DNA from: Chitinivorax sp. PXF-14
GTDB taxonomy: Bacteria > Pseudomonadota > Gammaproteobacteria > Burkholderiales > SCOH01
Assembly: GCF_040812015.1 (NCBI RefSeq)
Contig: NZ_JBFNXJ010000002.1
Coordinates: 1 to 64,000, forward strand
Length of the DNA: 64,000 bases
Direction of reading: 5' to 3'
The first letter of the stretch is position 1. Each line of letters begins with the position of its first letter. A model generated the notes under the pieces. It saw nothing but the letters and a program-made list of their open reading frames with translations. It ran no database searches and was not told the origin of the DNA. Shown one piece after another: positions 10,436 to 19,499 of the stretch. The position numbers and the translations under genes are program-made.

Positions 10436-11302
10436 TCAAAGCGGGCCGCGTATTGTCAGCTCGCCGGCGCCAAGCCAGCCGGCGCTGAAGCTCAGCACGT
10501 CGCCAACCTGCAGGAAGCCGGGTTTGCCGCGGTTGGCGCGCAAGCCCGCGAGAACACGCTGGCGACGCGGCAGGATCGCCGCCAGGCGCCGCTTCCAGCG
10601 TGGTATCGATAGGGCGATGCCGGCCGGCGTGCCGGTCAGCACCAGGTCATGCCGCCGCAGGCAATGGCCGGGCGCGATACCGGCCGCACTGGCGAGCAAC
10701 TGGCGCGGCGTGTAGATCAGCTCACGGCTCGACGCCCGCTGCCGGCACAGGCCGTTGACGCGGGTCTCCAGCTCCACCGCCGGCAGGCGCACAAGGTCGG
10801 CCATGGCAGGCTGCCACAACTGTTGACCCAGCGGCAGGAAACCATCGAGGCTCTTGGCCGCCGACCAGTAGGCGAGCCGATCACGGGCCCCCTCCCCGGC
10901 CATCTGCACGCTGCGCGCAGTCAGGTCGTTGGCGGCGGTATAGGCCAGCTGCGGTGCATAGGCCGGGTCATCGAGCCGCGCCAGTGGGATGTCTTCGAGC
11001 GGCACGATACCGATCTCCACCTCGTAGTCGAGCAGCACGGGCAAGCTGTCGAGCCGGGCTGTGAGCCAGCGCGCCAAGTCCGGATCGAGCGCGGCCAGGG
11101 CCGCGTCGAGCTGGGCCGGGGCCGGCAGCGCCATCCTTGTCTGCCCGGGCATCGGCGCGCAGTGCTTGAGGAACACGGCAGGTTGGCCGACGCGCTCGCC
11201 CGTTTCGCGAATGTGCCCGGTGTAGGTCAGCCCCAGTGCGTAGACCTGGCCCAGCGGGAAATCGAAAGGTAGGAAACGGCCTTCGGCGGCGCTCGTATAC
11301 AT
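10436..11302 (-). CDS. fumarylacetoacetate hydrolase (FAH) family protein
   Basis: 288 residues. FAH-fold signatures are present: the metal-binding YEVEIGIV, NDLTARSVQ, WSAAKSLDGFLPLG with the catalytic lysine, and DLVLTGTPAGI. Family members hydrolyse or decarboxylate 2,4-dioxo/ketoacid-type substrates (for example oxaloacetate, acylpyruvates, fumarylacetoacetate). A Lys/Arg-rich insert (IPRWKRRLAAILPRRQRVL, ~238-256) is unusual for the family. First gene of the leftward FAH-PfpI-hydroxyacid oxidase row, divergent from a TetR regulator that likely controls it. Confidence 0.87.
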   Translation of the reverse strand: MYTSAAEGRFLPFDFPLGQVYALGLTYTGHIRETGERVGQPAVFLKHCAPMPGQTRMALPAPAQLDAALAALDPDLARWLTARLDSLPVLLDYEVEIGIVPLEDIPLARLDDPAYAPQLAYTAANDLTARSVQMAGEGARDRLAYWSAAKSLDGFLPLGQQLWQPAMADLVRLPAVELETRVNGLCRQRASSRELIYTPRQLLASAAGIAPGHCLRRHDLVLTGTPAGIALSIPRWKRRLAAILPRRQRVLAGLRANRGKPGFLQVGDVLSFSAGWLGAGELTIRGPL

Positions 11303-11334
11303 AGTTGTGGCTTCGCTGCGATAAACTTCAGGTT

Positions 11335-11362
11335 AATATACGAGCAATTGCTCACATATCAA
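11335..11362 (-). promoter_or_regulatory. leftward promoter with an operator palindrome in its spacer
   Basis: On the minus strand TTGATA (11362-11357) and TATATT (11340-11335) are 16 bases apart, a good sigma-70 promoter aimed at the FAH gene. The spacer contains the perfect 12-bp palindrome GAGCAATTGCTC at 11342-11353; flanking ATAT arms extend the symmetry to about 24 bases. A TetR gene starts 22 bases away in the other direction, so this is very probably its operator, controlling both transcripts. Confidence 0.75.
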
Positions 11363-11375
11363 ACTCGCATTCCAG

Positions 11376-12014
11376 ATGCCCGCCACGCCCCCGCTCAAGC
11401 CCCGCAAACAGCCGCGCCAGGCACGCTCACGCGCCACCGTCGAGGCCATTCTCGACGCCACCGCTCGCATTCTGGTCACGCATGGCTACGCGACCGCCAG
11501 CACCAACCGCATCGCCGAGGCCGCCGGCATCAGCATCGGCTCGCTGTACCAGTATTTCCCGAGCAAGGAGGCGCTCGTCACCGCGCTGCACCGCCGCCAC
11601 ACGGAGCAGATGCAGGCGGCACTGCTCGAGGTGGCCGCCTCCGCCACCGAAGCGCCATTGCCCGTCGCCGCGCGCACACTGATCCATGCCGTCATGGCCG
11701 CCCACATGATCGACCCACAGCTGCATCGCGTGTTCGACGAGGAAGTGCCGCGGCCAGACCTCGCCGATTGCCGCGACGAGCTCGAGGCCAGCATGCGCAC
11801 GATGGTGAAGGGCTTGCTGCTCGCGCATCGGGCATCGCTGCTGCCGCTCGATGTCGACCTCGCCAGCCTGATGCTGGTGCAGCTCGTCGATGCGCTGATC
11901 CACACCGCCGTGATCGCCCGGCCGGACGACGCCAGGGCCGATGCCATCGAACAGGAGATCGTGGCGATCGTGCTGCGCTACCTGACCGGCCAGACAAGCC
12001 CGGGCAGCCCATGA
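11376..12014 (+). CDS. TetR family transcriptional regulator
   Basis: 212 residues. The N-terminal DNA-binding domain is textbook TetR: RATVEAILDATARIL, then the helix-turn-helix STNRIAEAAGISIGSLYQYFPSKEALV (~43-69), followed by a divergent ligand-binding half. It is transcribed away from the FAH/PfpI/hydroxyacid-oxidase row across 73 bases that hold the palindrome described at 11342-11353. The natural reading is a repressor released by a metabolite of that pathway and autoregulated. The ligand cannot be predicted. Confidence 0.93.
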   Translation: MPATPPLKPRKQPRQARSRATVEAILDATARILVTHGYATASTNRIAEAAGISIGSLYQYFPSKEALVTALHRRHTEQMQAALLEVAASATEAPLPVAARTLIHAVMAAHMIDPQLHRVFDEEVPRPDLADCRDELEASMRTMVKGLLLAHRASLLPLDVDLASLMLVQLVDALIHTAVIARPDDARADAIEQEIVAIVLRYLTGQTSPGSP

Positions 12015-12102
12015 AAGCGCAACGGGCCAGGCCGGCAGCACCTACACTGATAGCAGTGGCTCGGGATTGCCGGGCCGGAACACTCGAGTAGCAGGAGGAA
12101 CC

Positions 12103-12609
12103 ATGACACTTTCCATGTACCAGGCCTCGGTGCCGGTATTCGCCAGGATGATGAACAACCTCGCCGCGATCCTGGAAAAGGCGGCGGCCCACGCCGAAGC
12201 GAGGAAGATCGACCCGGCAGTGCTGCTCAACAGCCGCCTGTTTCCCGACATGTTCGCGCTCTCGCGCCAGGTGCAGGTCGTCAGCGACACGGCCAAGGGC
12301 TGTGTGGCAAGGCTGGCCGGGCTGGAGCCGCCAAAATTCGAAGACAATGAGGCGAGCTTTCCCGAGCTGATCGCGCGGCTCAAGAAAACCATCGACTTCA
12401 TCAACAGCGTGAGCGCCGAGCAGATCGACGGCAGCGAGGACAAGACCATCACCGTGCCGATGCGCAGCGGCCCGCTCACTTTCGTCGGCATGCCGTATCT
12501 GCTGGGCTTTGCCCTGCCGAATTTCTACTTCCACCTGACCACGGCTTACGACATCCTGCGCCACAACGGCGTCGAAATCGGCAAGATGGACTATCTGGGC
12601 GCGGTCTGA
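12103..12609 (+). CDS. DUF1993 family protein
   Basis: 168 residues from MTLSMYQASVPVFARMM with GGAGGA upstream. The opening, the FPDMFALSRQVQVVSDTAKG block, LPNFYFHLTTAYDILRHNG near the end and the overall length match the DUF1993 family, whose members are DinB-like four-helix proteins of unknown activity. It is single-domain, cytoplasmic and followed at once by a good terminator, so probably monocistronic. DinB-like folds often bind a metal through three histidines; only one or two candidate histidines are visible here. Confidence 0.85.
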   Translation: MTLSMYQASVPVFARMMNNLAAILEKAAAHAEARKIDPAVLLNSRLFPDMFALSRQVQVVSDTAKGCVARLAGLEPPKFEDNEASFPELIARLKKTIDFINSVSAEQIDGSEDKTITVPMRSGPLTFVGMPYLLGFALPNFYFHLTTAYDILRHNGVEIGKMDYLGAV

Positions 12610-12630
12610 ACCACTCGCCCGGCAAGAAAA

Positions 12631-12650
12631 AAGCCGGCAACTGCCGGCTT
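12631..12650 (+). terminator. intrinsic terminator after the DUF1993 gene, possibly bidirectional
   Basis: A stem AAGCCGGCA / TGCCGGCTT with a minimal loop, preceded by an A-run and followed by TTTGTCATTT. Its position between convergent genes and the flanking A and T runs allow it to serve both directions. Confidence 0.75.
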
Positions 12651-12676
12651 TGTCATTTGTCACGGTGCGTGCGTAC

Positions 12677-12877
12677 TCAGTCGCTCATGGCCTCCTCCGC
12701 CGCCTGCTCCGGTGAATAACCGTCGTAGAACAGGTCGGTATACCACTCGGCCTGTTCCTCGATCTGTTCCTGCGCCTCCTCGCGCGTGGCGCCGCGCTCG
12801 ATGAGCTGCGCCTCCACCTGCATGCACCATTCGATCAGCGCGATGGTGTCCTGGTCGAGCTCCTTGTCCTTTTTCAT
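12677..12877 (-). CDS. small acidic hypothetical protein
   Basis: 66 residues, AGAGAGG ribosome site 7-8 bases upstream of the ATG. Very acidic and Glu/Gln-rich (TREEAQEQIEEQAEWYTDLFYDG), probably two or three short helices; a Cys sits in IEWCMQVEAQL. No signal peptide or membrane segment. It looks like a real conserved small protein, but I do not recognise the family. Lies leftward behind the DUF3330-like gene with about 120 bases between, and shares the bidirectional terminator. Confidence 0.7.
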   Translation of the reverse strand: MKKDKELDQDTIALIEWCMQVEAQLIERGATREEAQEQIEEQAEWYTDLFYDGYSPEQAAEEAMSD

Positions 12878-12996
12878 GGCTAGCCTCTCTTTATCAGCTT
12901 CAGACGACGTTCGACTCGCCCATAGTGTGCCACGTTCAGGTGAAAAAGGAGGATCAATATCAGCCCATACGCATGGGATTTTGCCTGACCGGCACC

Positions 12997-13182
12997 TCAG
13001 TGCGTGGCCGGTGGCGGCATGGCGTCGGTTTCAGCCACCTGGTCCTGCTCGCGCCAGGTCACGTAGCAATCGAGGCCGAAGAAATAGGTGATGTAGTCGC
13101 GCGCTTCTGCGCTGTCGGCTTCCGACGCGGGGACATCATGCAGGCAGATGCTGCAGGCGATGGTTTGCGGCTCGGTGTTCAT
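12997..13182 (-). CDS. DUF3330-like small zinc-binding protein
   Basis: 61 residues from MNTEPQTIACSICLHDVP; of two adjacent ATGs this one lies 6 bases after GGAGG and is preferred. The pattern C-x2-C-x2-(I/V)P-x-S-E-A ... DYITYFFGLDCYVTW matches the DUF3330 type of small protein, with CSIC and a later cysteine (LDCY) as probable zinc ligands. Function is not established. The C-terminal tail (ETDAMPPPATH) is disordered-looking. Monocistronic or co-transcribed with the acidic protein downstream. Confidence 0.75.
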   Translation of the reverse strand: MNTEPQTIACSICLHDVPASEADSAEARDYITYFFGLDCYVTWREQDQVAETDAMPPPATH

Positions 13183-13366
13183 CATGCACCTCCTGTGGCA
13201 AGGAAGCTCTACGCGCACCCGATTGGCGCCGTTTGAGGCCAGTACGATCAGCCTAAACCCAAGCCGAACAGGCGGGAAATTGAATATGGCAATGGCGCGG
13301 ATAGCAGTCAGCTATACGATCTATGGCGACAGAAACGGCAGGCACCCGGCCGGCGCGGGCATGAAA

Positions 13367-13394
13367 AAACCCGCAAACGGATAGTTGCGGGTTT
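13367..13394. terminator. hairpin with A/T flanks
   Basis: Ten-base stem AAACCCGCAA / TTGCGGGTTT with an 8-base loop, preceded by AAA. Reading leftward, the stem ends in TTT and the three following T's, so it would terminate a leftward transcript. No gene directly feeding it is seen, which suggests an unannotated transcript or a remnant. Confidence 0.5.
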
Positions 13395-13676
13395 CGAATT
13401 CTGGTGCGAGGGTATCGGACCCACCCCCGCCGGAGTCATACTGCTTACTGCACTTACATTTACATGCTGGCCGTAATCGATTACCGGCCATAGAACAATC
13501 GCTTTAGTATGTGGCGATAGTACTGAAAATATTTTCATGCGTCAAGCGCTGGGTGCTTTGACGCATTTGCTCGCGACCAGCATGACGAACAGTCCGCCGG
13601 CCAGAACCACGTGATACACCGTGGCACCGCCGAGTCAGTTGGCGCAGAGTCGATACAGGCCATCGCGGGCAGCAAA

Positions 13677-13705
13677 AAGCCCGGGGGCTTGCGCCAACCG
13701 GGCTT
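13677..13705 (-). terminator. intrinsic terminator of the chalcone-isomerase-like gene
   Basis: Minus-strand stem AAGCCCGG / CCGGGCTT with a 13-base loop followed by TTTTTGC, starting 24 bases after the stop codon of the gene at 13729-14358. Confidence 0.8.
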
Positions 13706-13728
13706 GGGTATCGTGCGGGCTCAGCCGA

Positions 13729-14358
13729 TCAAGGCGAGAAACCGTCAAATACCGAGTTGTTGAGTGCCGAGCGTGTGCCGAGCGATGCCGGGCGGGTGGT
13801 GCCGAGCAGGGCATACTTGAGGTCTTCGTTGACGGGCTTTTCGCCGAGCCAGATCTTGAGTACCGCGGGGCCGATATCGGGGCCGGGAACGGCATCGACG
13901 ACCTTGCCGTTGCGCACGAGCTCCAGCGAGCCATCACTGCCGACGTCCAGCGATACGCGGTCACCGAGGCGCACGTCGCCAATACGGTTGAAGATGTCTT
14001 CGAGCAGCGCGATGCTCGGCTGCAGGCGTTGCAGCATTTCCGGGTCGCCGTTGAGGCGCAGGCCATCCTTCAGGCCGGCCAGCAGCAGATTGGCCTTCAG
14101 GTCGCGCATCAGCACCAGCTGCACGCGCTTCGGGCCTGGGGCGGCGAGGGCTTCCTCGGCTGCAGCCTTCGTGGTCTTCGAATAGAGGGCGGCGATATAG
14201 ATCTTGACCGCGCCACTGGCACGCAGGCCGGCGCCATTGAGTTGCAGATCGGTGCCACGCACGGTCTCCTGCGGGGCGATTTCGACACCTTCGACTTCGG
14301 CGGCGAATGCGCTGCAAGACAGCAGGGCAAACAGGGTTGCAGCAATCGTACGTTTCAT
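13729..14358 (-). CDS. secreted chalcone isomerase-like domain protein
   Basis: 209 residues: signal peptide MKRTIAATLFALLSCSAFA, cut before AEVEGVEIAP, with GAGGAG upstream. The mature part has the Chalcone_3 type opening (VEIAPQETVRGTDLQLNGAGLR...VKIYIAALYSK), the LMRDLKANLLLAGLKDGLRLN core and the end DLKYALLGTT. Bacterial members of this family are periplasmic, lack proven chalcone isomerase activity and are usually called chalcone isomerase family proteins. Monocistronic, with its own terminator. Confidence 0.88.
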   Translation of the reverse strand: MKRTIAATLFALLSCSAFAAEVEGVEIAPQETVRGTDLQLNGAGLRASGAVKIYIAALYSKTTKAAAEEALAAPGPKRVQLVLMRDLKANLLLAGLKDGLRLNGDPEMLQRLQPSIALLEDIFNRIGDVRLGDRVSLDVGSDGSLELVRNGKVVDAVPGPDIGPAVLKIWLGEKPVNEDLKYALLGTTRPASLGTRSALNNSVFDGFSP

Positions 14359-14779
14359 TCGGTCCTGCTCCTCATTAGAAGATAATTAGTATGCTCGAAT
14401 CTTCTCATCAATCTTCTAGAGCAAGATACCCTAACGTGCACGTCAATTTCTGCTGCAAGCCGATGATTGTGTGTCGGTTTTCCGTTTCACCCCGATCCAG
14501 CGGGGCCAATTCGCCCATCATTGCCCGTAAAACACCATTACCGGAAACCCGTAGCCATACGACGGCTTCCCTCATTTGGCCGCCAGATGGCGCGGAACCG
14601 GAGCAATCGCTGAAAACTTGATGAACGAGCGTTTACCCAAGACAGGGTCTCGGGTATAGTCGCGCCCTGATTTTGCTTACCCAACTGGTTTGTCACTGAT
14701 TATTATGGGATTTCCGGCCGGCTCATGTGCATGGCGGCAGTCCTGTACGACGGCCAGCCAATGCCCACGGAGCGCGGCC
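14359..14779. other. gene-free stretch between divergent genes
   Basis: About 420 bases. Near the leftward gene it holds an inverted repeat AGAAGAT (14377-14383) / ATCTTCT (14399-14405) and a further ATCTTCT copy at 14411-14417, which may be an operator. The rest is mixed-composition sequence with no convincing frame. GGAG at 14769-14772 serves the gene at 14780. Confidence 0.4.
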
Positions 14780-15355
14780 ATGCACCATACCATCTTCGAC
14801 ACCCCCATCATCCGCGACCTATTCGCCTGGATTTCCATCGTCATGCTCAAGCTGAGCGGCTGGCGCCTCGAAGGCAAGTTCCCCGATCTGCCGAAATACG
14901 TGATGATTGCCGCCCCGCATACGAGCAATTGGGATTTCCCGGTCACGCTCGGCATCTGCTTCGCGGCGCGCGCCAAGATCTACTGGATGGGCAAGGACAG
15001 CCTGTTCAAGGGGCCGCTGGGGCCGATCATGCGCTGGCTTGGCGGCATCCCGGTGGATCGCAGCAAGTCCAACGACCTGGTGGGGCAGATGGTCGAGGTG
15101 TTCAACCGCTCCGAGCGCCTGGTGGTCACCATTCCGCCGGAAGGCACGCGGCAGAAGGTGCGTTACTGGAAGACCGGCTTCTACCATATCGCCAAGGGCG
15201 CCAATGTGCCCATCGTGCTGGCCTTCCTCGATTTTCGCCGCAAGGTGGGCGGCTTTGGCCCGGTGTTCAGGCCGACGGGCAATGTCGAGGCAGACATGGC
15301 CGAGATTCAGGCGTTTTACAAGAACATCAGCGGCAAGAATCCCGACCAGTATTGA
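14780..15355 (+). CDS. 1-acylglycerol-3-phosphate acyltransferase family protein
   Basis: 191 residues from MHHTIFDTPIIRDLFAW with GGAG upstream; longer in-frame starts lack support. The PlsC site HTSNWDF (His-x4-Asp, ~46-52), the second motif GGIPVDRSKSND and the third motif PPEGTRQKVRYWKTGF (EGT-R) are all present. It is the short, single-domain acyltransferase type common in proteobacteria next to unrelated genes. Probable role: acylation of lysophosphatidate or a related lyso-lipid at the cytoplasmic membrane. Not the same subfamily as the acyltransferase at 7.2-8.1 kb. Confidence 0.88.
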   Translation: MHHTIFDTPIIRDLFAWISIVMLKLSGWRLEGKFPDLPKYVMIAAPHTSNWDFPVTLGICFAARAKIYWMGKDSLFKGPLGPIMRWLGGIPVDRSKSNDLVGQMVEVFNRSERLVVTIPPEGTRQKVRYWKTGFYHIAKGANVPIVLAFLDFRRKVGGFGPVFRPTGNVEADMAEIQAFYKNISGKNPDQY

Positions 15356-15459
15356 GCGAGGCGCGTATCCCCCAGCCGGGCGATGCGTCCAACAGGGCGA
15401 ACGGCCCCGTTGGCGCCTGCTAATATCCGCCCTTCGCCACGACATCGAGTCCATCCATC

Positions 15460-16134
15460 ATGCACAGGCTGACCGGCAGCGCCCGCTTCATCTGCAGCGC
15501 AGCGGCAAGTGTGGCGCTGCTCGGGGCCTGCGCGGGCCCGGCACCGCAAGCCGACGCCTGCGCGACGCCGCTCTCCGCTACCGTTCCCAATTCGTGCGTC
15601 GTCGTCCCGGACATCCTGTGGCGCGGCGGCAGGCCCGACCGCGAGGTGGCCACCCTGGTCGGGCTGGGTGTGAAGACGGTAGTCAACCTCGAACTGCTGC
15701 ACGACGATCTCGACGCCCTGCTCGCCATCCCGGCCGCACCGGGCCTGTCGGGCAGCCTCGACTATTTCCGCGTGCGTGACTGGGAGCCGAATGTCGTGAT
15801 CGCGCCCTGGCTGCTCGACGAGCATGTGGCCGAGTTCATTGCCATCATGCGGACGCAGGCCAAGCCGGTGTATGTCCACTGCCGCTCGGGCCAGAACCGA
15901 ACAGGTGTGATGGTGGCGAGCTACCGCGTGCTGGCGGGCATGCCCGTTGACGATGCGATCGAGGAAATGCGCAAGTATCGTGGCATCTGGTTCGACTACG
16001 ATGCCGACTACCTGCGCAGGCTGACGGGCGAACACCGGCAACGGCTCGAAGCCATGATCGCCGCGAAGATGACACAGGTGAAGCGCAAGGCGCGCATCGA
16101 ATGCGACGCCACGGGCTGCAGGCAGGCCCCCTGA
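15460..16134 (+). CDS. lipoprotein protein-tyrosine/dual-specificity phosphatase
   Basis: 224 residues. A lipobox LLGAC (~21-25) follows a hydrophobic segment, so the mature protein is lipid-anchored outside the cytoplasm. The catalytic loop HCRSGQNRTG (~141-150) is the HCx5R signature of cysteine phosphatases, and DILWRGGRPDREVATLVGLGVKTVVNLE is the typical entry of the family. The upstream general-acid Asp may be in the VRDWEP segment. Extracytoplasmic dual-specificity phosphatases of this kind often act on phosphosugars, inositol phosphates or lipids; substrate unknown. A possible -10 (TAATAT) lies at 15421. Confidence 0.87.
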   Translation: MHRLTGSARFICSAAASVALLGACAGPAPQADACATPLSATVPNSCVVVPDILWRGGRPDREVATLVGLGVKTVVNLELLHDDLDALLAIPAAPGLSGSLDYFRVRDWEPNVVIAPWLLDEHVAEFIAIMRTQAKPVYVHCRSGQNRTGVMVASYRVLAGMPVDDAIEEMRKYRGIWFDYDADYLRRLTGEHRQRLEAMIAAKMTQVKRKARIECDATGCRQAP

Positions 16135-16390
16135 CCCGGGCACCGGCCCCCAATCGAGGCACCATCATCAAACATGCAACCGGGCTGCAATAGCCGGCGG
16201 CCTCGACCGCAAGGCTGGGCGTTCGTGCGCCAGCGCAGGAAGCAGCTGGCGCTGAGCGATGCGCCCTGCCGCTTTGCCTGTAGCTGACGCCGCAGACGCA
16301 GCCCGAAACCAATAGCGCTATTCGGCCCGTGGCGCCTGCTTCGCGCCGGAGCCCCCCAAGGTGCTGCCGGGCAAGCCGTCAGCGCCGCCG

Positions 16391-17428
16391 TCACGGCTTG
16401 AGCGCCGACCAGTCGAGAATCACCTTGCCCGACTGCCCGGACAGCATGGCCTTGAAACCCGCCTCGTAGTCGTCAACCGGGAAGTGATGGGTGATGATGG
16501 GGCTGATATCGAGGCCGGATTGCAGCATGGCGGCCATCTTGTACCAGGTCTCGAACATCTCGCGGCCGTAGATGCCCTTGATCTCGAGGCCCTTGAAGAT
16601 CACCTGGTTCCAGTCGATCACCGTGTTCTGCGGCGGGATGCCGAGCAGCGCGACCTTGCCGCCGTGGTTCATGTTGGCGAGCAGGTCCTTGAACGCGGCC
16701 GGGTTGCCCGACATCTCCATGCCGACGTCGAAGCCCTCGGTCATGTGCAGCGCTTCCATCACCTGCCTGAGGTTCTCGCGGCTGACGTTGACGGCACGCG
16801 TGGCGCCCATCTTGCTCGCCAGGCCGAGCCGGTAGTCGTTGACATCGGTGATCACCACATGGCGTGCACCGACGTGGCGGGCAATGGCGACGGCCATGAT
16901 GCCGATCGGGCCGGCGCCGGTGATGAGCACGTCCTCGCCGACGAGGTTGAAGCTCAGCGCGGTGTGCGTGGCATTGCCGAAAGGATCGAGGATGGAGGCG
17001 ATGTCGTCGGGGATGTCATCGGGAATCTTGAAGGCGTTGAAGGCCGGGATCACCAGGTATTCGGCGAACGCGCCTTCGCGGTTCACGCCCACGCCGGTCG
17101 TGTTGCGGCACAGGTGGCGGCGGCCGGCGCGGCAGTTGCGGCAATAGCCGCAGGTGATGTGGCCCTCGCCGCTGACGCGGTCGCCGATGGCGAAGCCGCG
17201 TACCTCCACGCCCATATCGACGACTTCGCCGACATATTCGTGGCCGACGTGCATCGGCACCGGGATCGTGGCCTGCGCCCATTCGTCCCAGTTCCAGATA
17301 TGGATGTCGGTGCCGCAGATTGCGGTCTTGCGGATCTTGATCAGGAGATCGTTGTGGCCGACCTCGGGCTTCTTCACGCGCGTCAGCGTCAGGCCGGGTG
17401 CGCGTTCGAGTTTGGCGAGTGCTTTCAT
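16391..17428 (-). CDS. tdh: L-threonine 3-dehydrogenase
   Basis: 345 residues, close to the length of E. coli Tdh and collinear with it. The zinc-alcohol-dehydrogenase pattern is complete: catalytic zinc region [14 protein letters not shown] and GHEYVGEV, structural zinc cysteines [15 protein letters not shown], and the NAD fold [20 protein letters not shown]. It oxidises L-threonine with NAD+ to 2-amino-3-ketobutyrate, the substrate of Kbl encoded two genes upstream on the same strand. Together they give glycine and acetyl-CoA. Confidence 0.97.
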   Translation of the reverse strand: MKALAKLERAPGLTLTRVKKPEVGHNDLLIKIRKTAICGTDIHIWNWDEWAQATIPVPMHVGHEYVGEVVDMGVEVRGFAIGDRVSGEGHITCGYCRNCRAGRRHLCRNTTGVGVNREGAFAEYLVIPAFNAFKIPDDIPDDIASILDPFGNATHTALSFNLVGEDVLITGAGPIGIMAVAIARHVGARHVVITDVNDYRLGLASKMGATRAVNVSRENLRQVMEALHMTEGFDVGMEMSGNPAAFKDLLANMNHGGKVALLGIPPQNTVIDWNQVIFKGLEIKGIYGREMFETWYKMAAMLQSGLDISPIITHHFPVDDYEAGFKAMLSGQSGKVILDWSALKP

Positions 17429-17596
17429 TTATACCTCGAACAATGATTCTGGCTTCAGGCCAGTATGGGTGCGGCTCGTGGCGCGCCTGGCAGGCGCGCC
17501 GGTACTTGATCCTGCGGCCATCGCCAACAACCGCAAGCGGCCACGGCCTGGCACGGTCGCGCCATCGCGCGGCAATTCAAATCGATGGCGGCGCCA

Positions 17597-18043
17597 CTAG
17601 CGGTCGACCAGCAGCGGCCGGCCATCGCGCACGGCATAGCTGAATACGGCGGCATGTCGGTCATAGGGCCGCCCGGCCCCAGCCACAGAAAAGTCGACCA
17701 CATTGCGCGGCACCGCCGCGACCAGCGCTACGGAGTGCTGATCAACGAACACCAGCAGATTGATGTCATCCCTTTCCTGCAGGCCGGTGCGCTCGATGTC
17801 CGCCGACAACGGCGTCTTGATGGCCGCCCCGATCACCGCCAGCGGCGTATAGGGCGCGAACACGTACAGCCGGCTCCAGCGGGCCGGGTTGACCGCCTCC
17901 ATCTGCACCGCCTGGCCGGCTTGCAGCTCTTGCACCGCCACGCCGAGGCCATGAATGAAGGTGGCGACACGGTCCTCGCCGGTGCAAGCTGCCAACAGCA
18001 GCACACCGGCAGCCGCTCCCAGCAGCAATGGTCGTATGCACAT
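17597..18043 (-). CDS. hypothetical lipoprotein between kbl and tdh
   Basis: 148 residues. MCIRPLLLGAAAGVLLLAAC has a lipobox ending at Cys20 (LAAC), so it should be lipid-anchored. The mature part has QMEAVNPARWSRLYVFAPYTP and SVALVAAVPRNVVDFSVAG, suggesting a beta-rich small domain; I do not recognise the family. It starts 26 bases after the kbl stop and precedes tdh by 168 bases, so it likely rides in the threonine operon, though a cytosolic pathway has no obvious need for a lipoprotein. The ribosome site (AAGGGG) is distant. Confidence 0.68.
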   Translation of the reverse strand: MCIRPLLLGAAAGVLLLAACTGEDRVATFIHGLGVAVQELQAGQAVQMEAVNPARWSRLYVFAPYTPLAVIGAAIKTPLSADIERTGLQERDDINLLVFVDQHSVALVAAVPRNVVDFSVAGAGRPYDRHAAVFSYAVRDGRPLLVDR

Positions 18044-18069
18044 GGCTTGTGGGCCCCTTGGGCAAATCC

Positions 18070-19260
<1,191 letters not shown>

Positions 19261-19499
19261 GAGGCACTCCTTGGATCGCGCGGGTAGCGCCATCTTCTAA
19301 GAATAGATGCAAGCGGGATCGCCGCCGCACCGGAATGCGCGATTGTAGGCGCCGGGCCGGGTTGGCGCCAAGCAGGCTAGGGAAAGTCCGCATAAGCCGC
19401 CGGCCGCGCGCCCACCTATCCGCTTCGGGCGCAGCCGCCGTGTAGTGCGCGCCCCCGCCAGCGCCCCGGTTGGCCAGCCCCCGGTCAGCCGGCCTCCGC

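Larger units (their letters stand above)
13183..13728. other. gene-free stretch rich in palindromes and hairpins
   Basis: About 545 bases with no credible coding frame. It contains: a terminator-like hairpin at 13367-13394; an inverted repeat TGGCCGTAATC / GATTACCGGCCA at 13468-13490; a perfect palindrome GAAAATATTTTC at 13525-13536; a long hairpin with arms ATGCGTCAA / TTGACGCAT at 13537-13566; and the terminator of the leftward gene at 13677-13705. Base composition drops to AT-rich around 13440-13540, unlike the flanking genes. No full tRNA or insertion sequence could be built from it. Confidence 0.5.

Noticed and set aside
12897-12996. Small plus-strand frames around the DUF3330-like gene
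   Set aside because: They lack ribosome sites and lie antisense to or between better-supported minus-strand genes.
13395-13445. tRNA-like 3' end (minus-strand GGTCCGATACCC...GCACCA)
   Set aside because: The T-loop-like part cannot be placed with a 5-bp stem and a 7-bp acceptor in correct register, and no matching 5' half is found upstream, so no tRNA or clear tRNA remnant can be supported.
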